Assembly: GCF_031624395.1 (NCBI RefSeq)
Contig: NZ_JAMQON010000005.1
Coordinates: 1 to 64,000, forward strand
Reading direction: 5' to 3'
DNA: 64,000 nucleotides
Source: Halomicroarcula saliterrae
Lineage (GTDB): Archaea > Halobacteriota > Halobacteria > Halobacteriales > Haloarculaceae
The notes under the pieces were generated by a model. It had not been told where the DNA came from. It saw only the letters and a list, made by a program, of their open reading frames with translations, and did no database searches. This document shows, piece by piece, positions 28,173 through 37,425 of this stretch (positions are counted from its first letter, which is position 1; every line of letters begins with the position of its first letter). Both the position numbers and the translations under genes were made by a program.

Positions 28173-28697
28173 ACTGTGCCCTGATACGTACCATCCTGTG
28201 ACTCGGATAAACTACCGAATCACGGCCCGAAACCCTCTTTCGCACATGTCGAACGCGAACGAGTGAATTCCGAGCGCGGACAGCGATTCTTCCAGTCGAC
28301 GACGCTCGGTAATCAGACGCACGTGTGGGCAAGACGCGCGTTGGGACGCGAAAACGCTAGCACTACAGCTGGAAACTCGCTGTATATCACGATTCAACAT
28401 GTACAAAGGGGCCCCGGTGTTCCAACCACTATTCTGCGATAGATATCCACCGACACGACCTGATAGAGATCGGTATCGGGTCTAGTTCGGCCAAGACCGA
28501 ACTATCGGCCAACGCGTACACATCGATACGTCGATTTGCCGGACACGGCCAGCCGCGTATTCCCGAGAGGCGAATTTTATAAGTACCCGGTCGGCTGGTC
28601 CCGAGTGAGACCACCTGCAGAGTCGGTGCCAACCGGACAGTGGGGTGTGATTTGTCCATCACGAATTTTAAATATGGTTGGATATAATGGACGGCAA
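28173..28697. other. Intergenic region upstream of IclR gene
   Basis: There is no convincing coding frame. It holds a perfect 8-base inverted repeat at 28483-28504 and two promoter-like AT blocks, ATTTTATAAG at about 28574 and TTTTAAATA at 28666-28674. The second is 28 bases before the IclR start. Confidence 0.45.
28483..28504. promoter_or_regulatory. Inverted repeat, possible operator or terminator
   Basis: The repeat is TAGTTCGG, a 6-base spacer, then CCGAACTA. It lies about 190 bases upstream of the IclR start and about 310 bases after the BKACE stop, so either an operator or an RNA hairpin is possible. Confidence 0.35.
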
Positions 28698-29465
28698 ATG
28701 GCAGAAAATTCGGCGCCACGGACACTGTCGACGACACGAACGTCGTTCAAGATTATCGAGGAAATCGCAAACCGTGGCGGCGGGCGCGTGACGGAGCTGG
28801 CGAGCGCGGTAGACCTGGCACCGAGTACGGTTCACAGCCACCTGGCGACGCTTCGCGAGGCGGAGTACGTGACTAAAGAGGGCGACATCTATCAGCTCGG
28901 CCTCGCGTTTCTCGAACTCGGCGAACACGTCCGGACACGGACGGACGCCTACACTATCGCCGAGTCCTACACCGAGCAACTGGCTACGGAGACCGAGTCC
29001 CGTGCCGTGTTCGTCGTCGAGGAGTACGGCCGCGGTGTCTACTTACACACCTTTTCGGGCGAGCACGCTGTCTGGAAGTACTCGACCGTGGGCAAGCGTG
29101 CCCCGCTCCACGCCACCGCGGCCGGGAAGGCCGTTCTCTCGCAACTCCCCCGGGACAGGGTCGACGAGATCATCGACCAGCGGGGGTTAGCGGCCGAAAC
29201 GGACAACACGATCACCGACCGCGAGACGCTGCTCGAGGAGCTGGAGGCGATCCGCGAACGCGGGTACGCGATCAACGACGAGGAGCAGTTGGACGGGGTC
29301 AAAGCCGTCGGCGTCCCCGTTTCCGGACCCACTGGGCAGGTTCTCGGCGCGTTCAGCGTTGCGAGCCCTGCCAACCGGATGCGGGGCGAGTGGTTCGAGA
29401 CGGAACTGCCCGATATCGTCCTCGCGACGGTCAACGAGTTCCAGCTCGAAATTTCGCTCACCTGA
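28698..29465 (+). CDS. IclR-family transcriptional regulator
   Basis: This 255-residue protein has an N-terminal winged helix (SFKIIEEIANRGGGRVTELA, STVHSHLATLREAEYVTKEG) and a C-terminal effector-binding IclR domain (VGKRAPLHATAAGKAVLSQL, RGYAINDEEQLDGVKAVGVP). The ATG at 28698 is 28 bases after a TATA box at 28666-28674, which supports it over upstream ATGs. IclR regulators commonly control adjacent catabolic operons in response to a pathway metabolite; the BKACE, SDR and importer genes are the likely targets. Confidence 0.93.
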   Translation: MAENSAPRTLSTTRTSFKIIEEIANRGGGRVTELASAVDLAPSTVHSHLATLREAEYVTKEGDIYQLGLAFLELGEHVRTRTDAYTIAESYTEQLATETESRAVFVVEEYGRGVYLHTFSGEHAVWKYSTVGKRAPLHATAAGKAVLSQLPRDRVDEIIDQRGLAAETDNTITDRETLLEELEAIRERGYAINDEEQLDGVKAVGVPVSGPTGQVLGAFSVASPANRMRGEWFETELPDIVLATVNEFQLEISLT

Positions 29466-29503
29466 GCGGCCGTTCGGTATCTCTATCGGACGACTGCAGT
29501 CGG

Positions 29504-31336
29504 TTACGCGGACTGCTCGACGCGGTCGGAGACCACGTCCCAGTCGTCCGGTGACAGCACGTGGCCATCGAACTCGCCGGCTTCGGGATACGCCGTCGTC
29601 ACGAGGTACTCGGTTCGGGCTTCGAGATAGGTGACGAGCGTGTGCAGGTGTTCGCTCGCGAGGCCGCCGAGGTCGTCTATCAGGATACAGGGGACGTCTT
29701 CGGCGACGTCGAACGCTTCGTGACCGGCCAGCGCGGCGATGAGTCCGATCAGTTCCACTTCCCCCTCGGAGAGCGCATCGACGGATATCTCGCGGCCGTC
29801 CCGGGCGATGACCAGTTCCAGTTGCTCTGTCCGTCCCGTCTCCGGGTCGACGTGGTTGTCGAGGCGCGCGCTCTCGAAACTCGGGTTGAACTTCGTGACG
29901 ATGTCCGCCAGCGCCTCGTCGAACGCGCTGCGGGCCGTTCTGATGACGCGTTCGCGGCGCGACCGCAGCGACTCTATCTCCGCCGTGAGGTCGCTGATCC
30001 GCTCTTCGAGCTGTTCACGTCTGTCCGCGCGCTCCGCCAGCTGTTCCTTTTCGTCACGAAGCGTTGCCAGCTCTGTTTCGGTCCGGGCGATCTCCTGTTC
30101 CAGTGACTTTCGCCGGTCGTCCGTTTCCGCCACCTGCTCTTCGAGCTCTTCGACTCGCTCGGTCCGGTCGGCGAGTTCGTCACGGGCGGCCGCCAGTTCT
30201 TCTCTGGAATCGACCAGATTCGTCCGGAGGTCGTCGAGATCGGCTTCGAGTGACTGTTTCCGGCGGCGCGTCTGTTCGGCCTCGCGCTGTTTGCTCTGCA
30301 GGTCAGAGACAGTCGACCGAAGCGAGGCCCGCTGCTCCCGCCGGCTCGTGATGGCGTCGCTCAGTCCGTCGATCTGTTCTTCCATCTCCTCCCGCGTCGT
30401 CTCACTCCCACAGGCCCAACAGGTGAGTCGGTCGCTGTCGATCCGACGATCGATATCCGCGACGAGGTCGAGTTGCCCCTCGTCGAGTACCCGGTTCGTC
30501 ACGTTGTACAGCGCCTCCAGCGTCTCGATTTCTGCTTCGAGTTCCCTGAGCTCCGCCTGTTTTCGCTCGACTGTCTCTGCGTGGTCGGGTGACGCTGGGA
30601 CCGTCAGGTCCGCCAGCTCTGTCTCCGTGTCCTCGATCTGTGACTCCAGCGATTCGATTTTCCGTTCGAGCCGATTGACTCGCTGGTTGACCTGTTCGCG
30701 CTCGCGTCGGGCCCGTGTGAGTTCCTCGCGACGTTCCGCCTGTTCACTGGAGTCGGCGGTGTCGCCGTCGAGCTCGTCTAAATCCGCCCGCAACTCCGAT
30801 AGCTCGGCCTCGAGACGACTGATGGCCGCTGTTTTCTCCGACAGTTCCGTGGCCGCCGTCTGTGCACTGTCGAGCTCGGATTCGACCGTCTCCCGTTCTG
30901 CTTTGAGCGCCGCAATCTGGCCGTCGATATCCTCTCGCTTCAGGGGCTCTATGAGGTGCGGCGTGAGGTCGGCCCCCTCACGGACCGCCGTTCGGACTTC
31001 GTTGCGTTCGTCGAGAAACGCGAACAACTCCGCAGCCTTCTGTCGCTGTTCGTCGGCGAGGTACGGCTGTCCGTGTGCTGTGACCGTCGTGCCGTTTCGC
31101 TCGAGACGACGCTCGTATTCCTGCTCCGAGTCGGGCTCGGAGAGTCGAACGTGGCCCTCCGTCGCACCGTCGGTGAGCGTCGTCGGCGTTATCGACCCGC
31201 CCATGACCGTCCTGAGTGCCGTCAGCAGGGAGGTCTTTCCCTGCCAGTTGCTCGCCTGTACGGCGTTGACACCGGGCTTGACCGTCGGTGCCCCATCACG
31301 AATCCCAGCGATATTCGAGATTTCGAGGTTCCACAT
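29504..31336 (-). CDS. Archaea-specific SMC-related protein (RdfB/Sph3-like)
   Basis: This 610-residue Rad50/SMC-like ATPase has a Walker A in SNWQGKTSLL (Gly33-Lys34-Thr35), long heptad coiled coils at about 150-300 and 345-490, a CxxC hook between them (LTCWACGSE) and a C-terminal Walker B (CILIDDLGGL). The layout matches the SMC-related proteins encoded beside rdfA in haloarchaea; the Haloferax volcanii homologue is reported to act with RdfA in rod-shape determination. I chose the ATG at 31336 because the fold begins with MWNLEISNIAGI. It lies 61 bases after rdfA and is probably co-transcribed with it. A direct DNA role is possible. Confidence 0.85.
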   Translation of the reverse strand: MWNLEISNIAGIRDGAPTVKPGVNAVQASNWQGKTSLLTALRTVMGGSITPTTLTDGATEGHVRLSEPDSEQEYERRLERNGTTVTAHGQPYLADEQRQKAAELFAFLDERNEVRTAVREGADLTPHLIEPLKREDIDGQIAALKAERETVESELDSAQTAATELSEKTAAISRLEAELSELRADLDELDGDTADSSEQAERREELTRARREREQVNQRVNRLERKIESLESQIEDTETELADLTVPASPDHAETVERKQAELRELEAEIETLEALYNVTNRVLDEGQLDLVADIDRRIDSDRLTCWACGSETTREEMEEQIDGLSDAITSRREQRASLRSTVSDLQSKQREAEQTRRRKQSLEADLDDLRTNLVDSREELAAARDELADRTERVEELEEQVAETDDRRKSLEQEIARTETELATLRDEKEQLAERADRREQLEERISDLTAEIESLRSRRERVIRTARSAFDEALADIVTKFNPSFESARLDNHVDPETGRTEQLELVIARDGREISVDALSEGEVELIGLIAALAGHEAFDVAEDVPCILIDDLGGLASEHLHTLVTYLEARTEYLVTTAYPEAGEFDGHVLSPDDWDVVSDRVEQSA

Positions 31337-31397
31337 TGTTACGCGAATGGGACGGCCGATACTTAAATTAGTCGCCGCTGCGCAGTCCTCGACCGAC

Positions 31398-32036
31398 TCA
31401 GACCGTGTCGTCCCTGTGGTCCGCACACACGTACCCCTGCGCGTACGCTTTTTCCACGGTGACACGGGTCGGACAGTGCGGGCAGGAGAGGGAGGCCCCG
31501 ACCTGCAGTTCGGCCTCGCTGACGCCGACGATCTCGTCTTTGTTTCCGAGTGACTGGAGCGCGGATTCCAGGTGGTCCCGGTACGCTCGGGTCGCGACGC
31601 GAATCCGGTCGATCTCCCAGTCCGACGACGAAACGGGCGTGTCCTTGTTCGCGTCGAGACACCCCTTCAGGTGCCGGGATAGTGTGCTTTTGCCGATAAA
31701 GTCCTTCGCCACGGCGTCGCCATCGATACCGTCCTCACTCAGTTCCGAGAGCAGCTCCGCTCGCTCGTATGCCGGGATATCGTTACCACGAAGCGCCTCG
31801 TAGTCCGCATCGAGGCGAACGCTCGAATCGGCCCGGCCGTTGATACGGTAGACCGACCGGAGCACGCGCTTGTTGAACCACTCCGAGAGTGTCCGGACAC
31901 CGACGGGGTCGTTTCCGCCCTCGCCCTTCCACCTCTCGAGGAGATACGTATCCAGGTCACCACTCACGCGACTCGGTGGACGGATATCATGCGTGTCACG
32001 GACTCGGTCGACTTTACAACAGTGCTCTGAAGCCAT
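31398..32036 (-). CDS. rdfA: Rod-determining factor RdfA homologue
   Basis: This 212-residue protein has the family layout: an N-terminal CCKVDRVRDTHDI element, a predicted helix-turn-helix-like helical region (DLDTYLLERWKG, RTLSEWFNKRVLRSVYR), then GIDGDAVAKDFIGKSTLSRHL and a C-terminal zinc knuckle (SCPHC .. CADH). RdfA is needed for the rod state in Haloferax volcanii and has been treated as a regulator-like protein. The ATG at 32036 sits 29 bases after TTTAGAAAA (32061-32069). Two near-identical palindromes lie upstream and may be its own binding sites. Identification is by motif pattern and gene pairing. Confidence 0.8.
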   Translation of the reverse strand: MASEHCCKVDRVRDTHDIRPPSRVSGDLDTYLLERWKGEGGNDPVGVRTLSEWFNKRVLRSVYRINGRADSSVRLDADYEALRGNDIPAYERAELLSELSEDGIDGDAVAKDFIGKSTLSRHLKGCLDANKDTPVSSSDWEIDRIRVATRAYRDHLESALQSLGNKDEIVGVSEAELQVGASLSCPHCPTRVTVEKAYAQGYVCADHRDDTV

Positions 32037-32110
32037 CGATGGGAACAGTTCTCGGTCGGTTTTTCTAAACGTTATGGTTCGGGTGACACGTCCTTCGGAC
32101 GGACGATTTC

Positions 32111-32171
32111 TGGGACGGATATAGTGGTGTCCCAATGTAGCAGTGTTTGGGACGGACATGGTGGTGTCCCA
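32111..32171. promoter_or_regulatory. Two tandem palindromes upstream of rdfA
   Basis: Site 1 (32111-32134) and site 2 (32148-32171) each read TGGGAC, 12 bases, GTCCCA. They differ at two of 24 positions and start 37 bases apart. Site 2 extends to TTTGGGAC..GTCCCAAA. They lie 42-110 bases beyond the rdfA TATA box, a usual place for activator or autoregulator sites. Confidence 0.6.
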
Positions 32172-33287
32172 AATCTCCGAAGCGACCACTCTCACGGACG
32201 TACTGACGAGACAGTTGCCGATATCAGGACCGCCACAGCGACGGTCGGAGGACCCACCGAATTCGGGTGCGGTACATCCTTCTGGTGTGGAACTGCTACA
32301 GCTCGACCGTGCCCTACTCGTCCCGCGGGACCGGGAACGAACGGTCGTGTTTAGATGATCATCGAAACTGACGCGGGCGAACTTCTCCGTCGTTCGGCCC
32401 AGAAACCGGTCGTTTCAGTGGACACGACGACTGGAACGACGTGGATCCGGTCGAGCGCGAGCGGACCCGAGCGCCGAAGCTCGGTATTCAGGCTCACGTG
32501 GCAAAAACATCATTTTCAAAGATAACCACATTATATGATATTTCTGGCGTTAGCTGCGCTCGAATAGCTGGCCCCGACCGGATTCAGACGCCCGAGTTAC
32601 CGACCGTTACCGCCAAAGCTCCGACTCAGAGCGCGGTCGCCGACGCGGTGATCCGAATCGACGACCCGTGGTTCTGGCCGTGTGCGGCTGGGAACCTATG
32701 GACGAACGAAGACCGCATGTACGGCTGTTTCCGACTAATGCGATCGCTCTCATAGAACCCTTTCAGGAAGAACCCCCACGGACACACGGTGTCGAAACTG
32801 GCGTCTTTCTCGTAGACGGCAGAAAAATTGCCGCGGTACGCTGCAACGAGCCGGACCTCGATTTCGGACCGAACTAACTGAAATCGGAACGCTCCCGAAT
32901 ATATTTGAGAAAAAATATAATCCAGAAAGTACAACTTTCCGTACTGGTACCGGCGACGTCGGGCCGAGCACAGCTGAAAACTGCTGTGGCAGTCCCGCCC
33001 GGAGCTGGTAGCCGCTCGCCCTGACTGCCGTTTCGTCGCCGGCTGTGTCGACGGCTGGGGTTCGCTCCCGAATCAAGAAAGGTTGGCTTGCTACGCTCTG
33101 TGGACATTTTGTGACCTCTCGGGGGACCGAGAGCGAGCAGTGAGCGGGAGCCACCAACGCCGGTCTCAGACCGCTACCGACACGAGTGGCGCTGGAAGGA
33201 CGAAAACGAGGGCCCCGACTATGCGAGCCCGCCTGATGACGCAGAAGACAGCGATAGCTCGGGATACTGGGCAGCTAGTACACTGGT
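32172..33287. other. 1.1-kb stretch without a recognised gene
   Basis: Several short frames exist on both strands (for example 32441-32755 plus and 32750-33157 minus), but none has a domain, acidic composition or a good promoter. Two AT-rich patches at about 32,500-32,545 and 32,895-32,935 break the GC-rich background. This could be decayed sequence from a lost gene. Confidence 0.4.
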
Positions 33288-34817
33288 TTAGAAGTATCCC
33301 AGGTCCGAAAGCCGTTCCTGGACCGTCGAACTGTCCTCGATTTCGTTCGTCTGTTCGACGAGGCTCTGCAGCGGGTCGCGATATGTGGGCTCGTCACGGG
33401 CGGTGTTTGCTTCGGTAATCGGTGTCCCTTCGAAACTGGTCGGAACATCTAGGCCCATGGCATACAGCACCGTCGGCGCGATATCGAGGATACTAGTGGG
33501 GGCTAGTCCCCCTGCTGACTCGACATTCGGGCCTACAGCGGCGAACACCCCGTCCCGCCGGTTTTCAGCCTCCCATCGACGTGGCGTCCCGAACACGGAC
33601 TCGGAACCGACAGCGTCGGAGGTGTGGATTCCGGGCCCCTGCTCGAAGACGATATCCGGCCGATATCGAGGCGTCCCGTTCGGATACAGCTCTTCTCCCC
33701 GGTGGATTTCCGGCGCTACAGGGACACTGTCGGGGGTCTGTAACTGCGACAATTCCTCGATGATGGTCTGTCTCGTCTCGGCGTAGGCTCTCGAATCCGG
33801 CGGCTCCAGTACGTACACGACACCCTGGCCGCTGGCGATCGCGTTACTCGCCGCTAGATTCACGCTCTCGAACTTCGATTGTCGCGTCGCGCCCTCTTTG
33901 GTCGGAACGCGGTCGACGATATCCGCCGGAACCAGATTTTTGACGACTCGTTCGAGATTCAACGCTCCGAGTACCGTCGTCGCTTTTTCCTGTGTGACTC
34001 CCAAGCGGTCGAGATACCCGACGTACGAACTCCCGGTCGTCAGGTATCCTCGCTCGTTGAGCCAGCTGTTGATGTGAAATTCGGTGTCGATATCCGCACA
34101 CCCGTGGTCGCTCATGAGAAAGAGCGTCTCGGTGGACTCCCGGAAGGTCCCGACCCAGTCGTCGATGAGCTGCCACGCCTGCTTCGTCGGAACACCCGAC
34201 CCGTGGAAGTGCTGGATATTGTTCAGATAAAACAGCGTGAGATGGACGAAATCCGGGTCGTGTGTTTCGATCAGATGCTGTGCTACCTCACATCGCGTTT
34301 CGAGTAACGACAGCGCCTTCTCGATACCACCGCGGGCTTCACCGTTGATTACTTTTGCCGGCCGAACTCGGTAATCGAACTCGGCTTCTAGCTCGGACTG
34401 GTACGCTCGGGGAACTGTGTAATCCGTGTTTTGGGCCTGGGGCCCGCCTGCGATCATGTGCCCGTCGACTGACCGTGGAGGGAACGACATGGGGAGGTTG
34501 ATAATATCCGTTGTCAATCCCTCGTCGTTGAGATAATCCCATAATTCAGGTTCGGTAAACGATGTGGAATCAGGAATTGTGACGGAGTTCGTTTCTCGGT
34601 CGAAGAGGTCCCACCAGTACACGTCGTGCGTTCCGGGCGATTTGGAGGACGCGTAGCACTTCCAGTTCGGGCACGTCACTGGTGGCAACACGCTGTTCGA
34701 GACGCTGTAGATCCCCTCCTCGCATATGGCACGGATATTCGGGAGCAGTCCCTGCCGGAGCCACGGGTCGATACGGTCCCAGTCACCACCATCTAAACCG
34801 AGCACGAGCGTTGTCAC
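33288..34817 (-). CDS. Alkaline-phosphatase-superfamily phosphodiesterase/sulfatase-like
   Basis: This 509-residue enzyme has an N-terminal metal-binding motif LVLGLDGGDWDRIDPW and a nucleophile Thr in VLPPVTCPNW. The later metal-binding motifs are DPDFVHLTLFYLNNIQHFHG and FLMSDHGCADIDTEFHINSW, and the C-terminal motif is SILDIAPTVLYAMGLDVP. It resembles nucleotide-pyrophosphatase/phosphoglycerate-mutase-like hydrolases, which in haloarchaea often accompany glycan or lipid metabolism. No signal peptide is visible, so it is probably cytoplasmic. It is monocistronic with long non-coding flanks, giving no context for its substrate. Confidence 0.88.
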   Translation of the reverse strand: MTTLVLGLDGGDWDRIDPWLRQGLLPNIRAICEEGIYSVSNSVLPPVTCPNWKCYASSKSPGTHDVYWWDLFDRETNSVTIPDSTSFTEPELWDYLNDEGLTTDIINLPMSFPPRSVDGHMIAGGPQAQNTDYTVPRAYQSELEAEFDYRVRPAKVINGEARGGIEKALSLLETRCEVAQHLIETHDPDFVHLTLFYLNNIQHFHGSGVPTKQAWQLIDDWVGTFRESTETLFLMSDHGCADIDTEFHINSWLNERGYLTTGSSYVGYLDRLGVTQEKATTVLGALNLERVVKNLVPADIVDRVPTKEGATRQSKFESVNLAASNAIASGQGVVYVLEPPDSRAYAETRQTIIEELSQLQTPDSVPVAPEIHRGEELYPNGTPRYRPDIVFEQGPGIHTSDAVGSESVFGTPRRWEAENRRDGVFAAVGPNVESAGGLAPTSILDIAPTVLYAMGLDVPTSFEGTPITEANTARDEPTYRDPLQSLVEQTNEIEDSSTVQERLSDLGYF

Positions 34818-35122
34818 ACTCCGAGAGGAGACCGGAAGACTGTATTGTAATTATTGGAGTATCGACTGTTTTGACTGCGTCCCCTCCCTCGGGAAAATAT
34901 AACTTGAATCTACCCACTGAGCGGATGTCTCCGGTCGATCTACCGGCTGACAGTAAGGGCGGCACGTTGTCCTCCAGTGGTATCGCTTACACGTGTCGCT
35001 CGCCCCATACAATCAGTACTTTCACGATATTGGTGTCGCTTGCCCGGCTATCAGTCGACGCTCCGCGATATTTTGCGACCGGACTCTCTGATATTATAGC
35101 AACGGACTATCCGATCTCTCTG
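34818..35122. other. Intergenic stretch with AT-rich promoter-like patch
   Basis: No gene is recognised. AT-rich blocks at about 34,845-34,860 and 34,890-34,905 (AAAATATAACTT) could be promoter elements, probably for the minus-strand hydrolase. Confidence 0.35.
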
Positions 35123-35422
35123 TTATCGCTCGGGTTCGGGCAGTACGGTCGTGTATCCAGCCAGCCACGAACTGCTGGGACCGGGTACCAGTGTCCCTAC
35201 CAGTCGACCAGCGCTCATCCACCCGTACAGTGCCATGGCACCTGCGAGCATAAGGAACGCAGAGACGACGGTCTGTAGGTTCAGATTGCCGATCTGGGTC
35301 ACGAACCGTACAAGTACCGAGACAGATGAGGACCCTACTCGCGACCCGGATAAGGGTTTCACTGTCGGTGCGTCCGAGCCCGACAGAGTCAACTTTCGTG
35401 TCCCGATCACTCTCGCTGTCAT
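35123..35422 (-). CDS. Possible small membrane protein
   Basis: This 99-residue frame starts MTARVIGTRKLTLSGSDAPT and has one good hydrophobic segment (LQTVVSAFLMLAGAMALYGW) and an extracellular-looking Pro/Ser tail. No family is recognised. Composition is less acidic than neighbouring proteins, so it may be a decaying or spurious gene. A longer start at 35515 exists. Confidence 0.35.
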   Translation of the reverse strand: MTARVIGTRKLTLSGSDAPTVKPLSGSRVGSSSVSVLVRFVTQIGNLNLQTVVSAFLMLAGAMALYGWMSAGRLVGTLVPGPSSSWLAGYTTVLPEPER

Positions 35423-35614
35423 GCACACCCCTCCGACAGCCGGGGGATGGAACGAACCCGTCTTCGGTCCGGTTTCCCCATCGTGAGCCGGGGACCTCAC
35501 CGGTTCGTTACCCACAGTGGTGCGGCTTTGTTGGTGAAGCGAGACGGCGTCTCGAACCCCGCTACTACCTAAAACACGCGCGGTGAGAGCACCTACTTTA
35601 GGCGCAGAACGCCA

Positions 35615-36007
35615 TCAGGTATCTTGCGAGTTCAAACCAGCTACCCCGACCGTGTTCCACAACATCGTCTCGCCTCCCGGGTTTTGCCTGCCGCTTTCGT
35701 CTCCGTCCGAGGCACCTGCCCCTCGCATCTCTTCAGTCGTCTCGATGGCGATTTCGAGGGCCTCGTTCAACCGCGCTCGGCTCTGTTCGAGTTCGTGCAC
35801 CAGTGCGTCTAACTCCGTCTCGGCGATTTCAGACGCGTCCGACCGGTTCTCCGTTACCGCCGTTCGTAGCGCCGCGAGATGGCTATGCGCTTCGTTCAAT
35901 CGAACTCCAGTAGACCCCAGCGCTCTGTGTATTTCTGCGGGTACTTTCGGGTCGATGTCGTCTGCCGACCCTGCTTCTCGGTCAGTACCACGGTACGGAT
36001 CCGTCAT
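35615..36007 (-). CDS. Small helical protein of the JAMM operon
   Basis: This 130-residue acidic protein is mostly predicted helix (AEIHRALGSTGVRLNEAHSH, ELEQSRARLNEALEIAIETT) with heptad-like spacing, so a coiled coil is likely. No membrane segment or signal peptide is present. It is the last gene of a four-gene unit; its ATG overlaps the previous stop by four bases. I do not recognise the family. It could be a partner or target of the JAMM protein encoded two genes earlier. Confidence 0.75.
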   Translation of the reverse strand: MTDPYRGTDREAGSADDIDPKVPAEIHRALGSTGVRLNEAHSHLAALRTAVTENRSDASEIAETELDALVHELEQSRARLNEALEIAIETTEEMRGAGASDGDESGRQNPGGETMLWNTVGVAGLNSQDT

Positions 36008-36564
36008 TGTTTGAGTGTCGCTAACGCTTCGCGGACGATTCGAGCGGGCATTCCCGTGTCCGTGCTAATCGTACCGGCGTCAGCGACCGAGATGTCCTCC
36101 GGGAACCGCTCGTTCAGTCGCGCCCAGTTCTTCACGGCCACCTCCGGTGTCTCCGTGTAGTAGATTTTCCGTCCGTCGGGATACCGTCCGAGTTCGCCCT
36201 CCTCGGCCAGTGCCTTGAGCTGTTCGCTCACCCACGAGCGGTACTGCGCGGAGCGGTACTGCTGTCTGAACCCCGCGTTCTCGGCCCCGACGGTGTCTAC
36301 GATCTCGTCGATCGATCTGGGTTCCGATAGCTCACCGCTGAGTGCATCCCTGAGGTCCTGTTGTGCCGACGATAGCGCGCCGGAGTCCCGATTGACGATC
36401 ATCCCATCGTCGCCGTCCTCCTCTTCGAGGAACCCGTATTCAGTCAGCGTCTGGCGCAGCAACTCGGGACTCTCGCCGACCATCTCGTTGAGCGCCTGTA
36501 TATCCTCGTCCTCTAGCTGTTCGAGTATCTCGTTAACCTGGGACCGTGCGTTGGTTGGACTCAT
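36004..36564 (-). CDS. Helical protein with winged-helix-like C-terminal part
   Basis: This 186-residue protein starts MSPTNARSQVNEILEQLEDE and has a helical N-terminal half. The second half resembles two small winged-helix units, with AQYRSWVSEQLKALAEEGEL and YPDGRKIYYTETPEVAVKNW, then SVADAGTISTDTGMPARIVR and EALATLKQ. The pattern of helix, turn and charged wing suggests DNA or protein binding, but the family is not recognised. It overlaps both neighbours by ATGA, so it is stoichiometrically coupled with the JAMM protein. The start at 36564 follows from that overlap. Confidence 0.75.
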   Translation of the reverse strand: MSPTNARSQVNEILEQLEDEDIQALNEMVGESPELLRQTLTEYGFLEEEDGDDGMIVNRDSGALSSAQQDLRDALSGELSEPRSIDEIVDTVGAENAGFRQQYRSAQYRSWVSEQLKALAEEGELGRYPDGRKIYYTETPEVAVKNWARLNERFPEDISVADAGTISTDTGMPARIVREALATLKQ

Positions 36565-37415
36565 CGTTGATCTCCTCTGTTTACCGTGACCGTTTGTTGT
36601 TCGTCGAACCCACGCCCGAACACCCCAAGCCGGTGTCTGTATCGCTCGCCAACCCACTCTAAGACATCGTCCGTGACTGACGGGTCCTGTCGCTGTTCGG
36701 GCCCGGGACTCTCTCCGTGTTCTTCGAGCCCGTGAATCCCGTGAAAGAACTCGAAGTCGTCGGTTCCGAACGCGTCGACGAACGCACTTTCGACGGCTGG
36801 CGCGCTCTGTTTGTCCTGGTGACTCGCCGACACGGAGCCGCTGGGATGCGTGTGAAAGCGCGCCACGAGTCCCGGCGTGTTCCCCGCCGGATACAGGCTT
36901 GCGACCTTCTCCGCCATCCTCGTCGGATTGAACTCCAGGCTCGTCCGGGTCACGGACCCGTAGAACGCCGGGTTCTCCAGACCGATCAGGTCCGTCGGCT
37001 GCGTTCGTGTCGGCCCCGTCAGCACGTACATCGTTTCGACCAACCGTCCCTGCCCGTCTTTACCGCGACTCTCCAGCTTCTGCAGGAAGTCCCTGTTCGC
37101 CGGGACCACGAACGAGCCGGCCGGACGGGTGTCCGGCTCTACTGCCGTCGTGTCGTCTTCGATCGACGGTTGGTCCGGACTCGTCGCCGCTCTCACGCCG
37201 GCGGCTGCATCCCCATCGCTGTCGTCGTCGCCCACCGAAATCGTGTGGACACGGAGACCGCCGACCGTCGTCGACGTACCCGGCTCCAGCTCGGACGTCG
37301 ATATCTCGGTCACATCGAGGTTCTTCCGGTTCGACGTGATCGTCATATCGCCTACCTGCTCTTTCGTCGCTGGTTCGTCGTCATCGTCGTCTCCGAAAAA
37401 TGGTAACCAAGACAT
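36561..37415 (-). CDS. JAMM/MPN+ metalloprotease-domain protein
   Basis: This 284-residue protein has a very acidic N-terminal 95 residues and a JAB1/MPN+ domain at about 97-235. The full JAMM signature is present: a candidate catalytic Glu127 (RLVETMYVLTG), His188 and His190 (ARFHTHP) and Asp201, exactly ten residues after the second histidine. Active JAMM enzymes are zinc peptidases that cleave isopeptide or peptide bonds after ubiquitin-like modifiers such as SAMPs. No Ubl, E1 or E2 gene is adjacent. It is translationally coupled to a helical protein and preceded, ten bases away, by a membrane-anchored protein. Confidence 0.82.
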   Translation of the reverse strand: MSWLPFFGDDDDDEPATKEQVGDMTITSNRKNLDVTEISTSELEPGTSTTVGGLRVHTISVGDDDSDGDAAAGVRAATSPDQPSIEDDTTAVEPDTRPAGSFVVPANRDFLQKLESRGKDGQGRLVETMYVLTGPTRTQPTDLIGLENPAFYGSVTRTSLEFNPTRMAEKVASLYPAGNTPGLVARFHTHPSGSVSASHQDKQSAPAVESAFVDAFGTDDFEFFHGIHGLEEHGESPGPEQRQDPSVTDDVLEWVGERYRHRLGVFGRGFDEQQTVTVNRGDQR

Positions 37416-37425
37416 TGTTCCGGTC

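Noticed and set aside
29739-31553. Long plus-strand open frame of 604 codons
   Set aside because: Its Ser/Arg-rich translation is antisense to the coiled-coil SMC-like gene, whose repetitive codons keep the opposite frame open.
33083-33418. Plus-strand 111-codon frame
   Set aside because: It overlaps the end of the phosphodiesterase gene on the other strand and has a non-acidic, Arg-rich translation.
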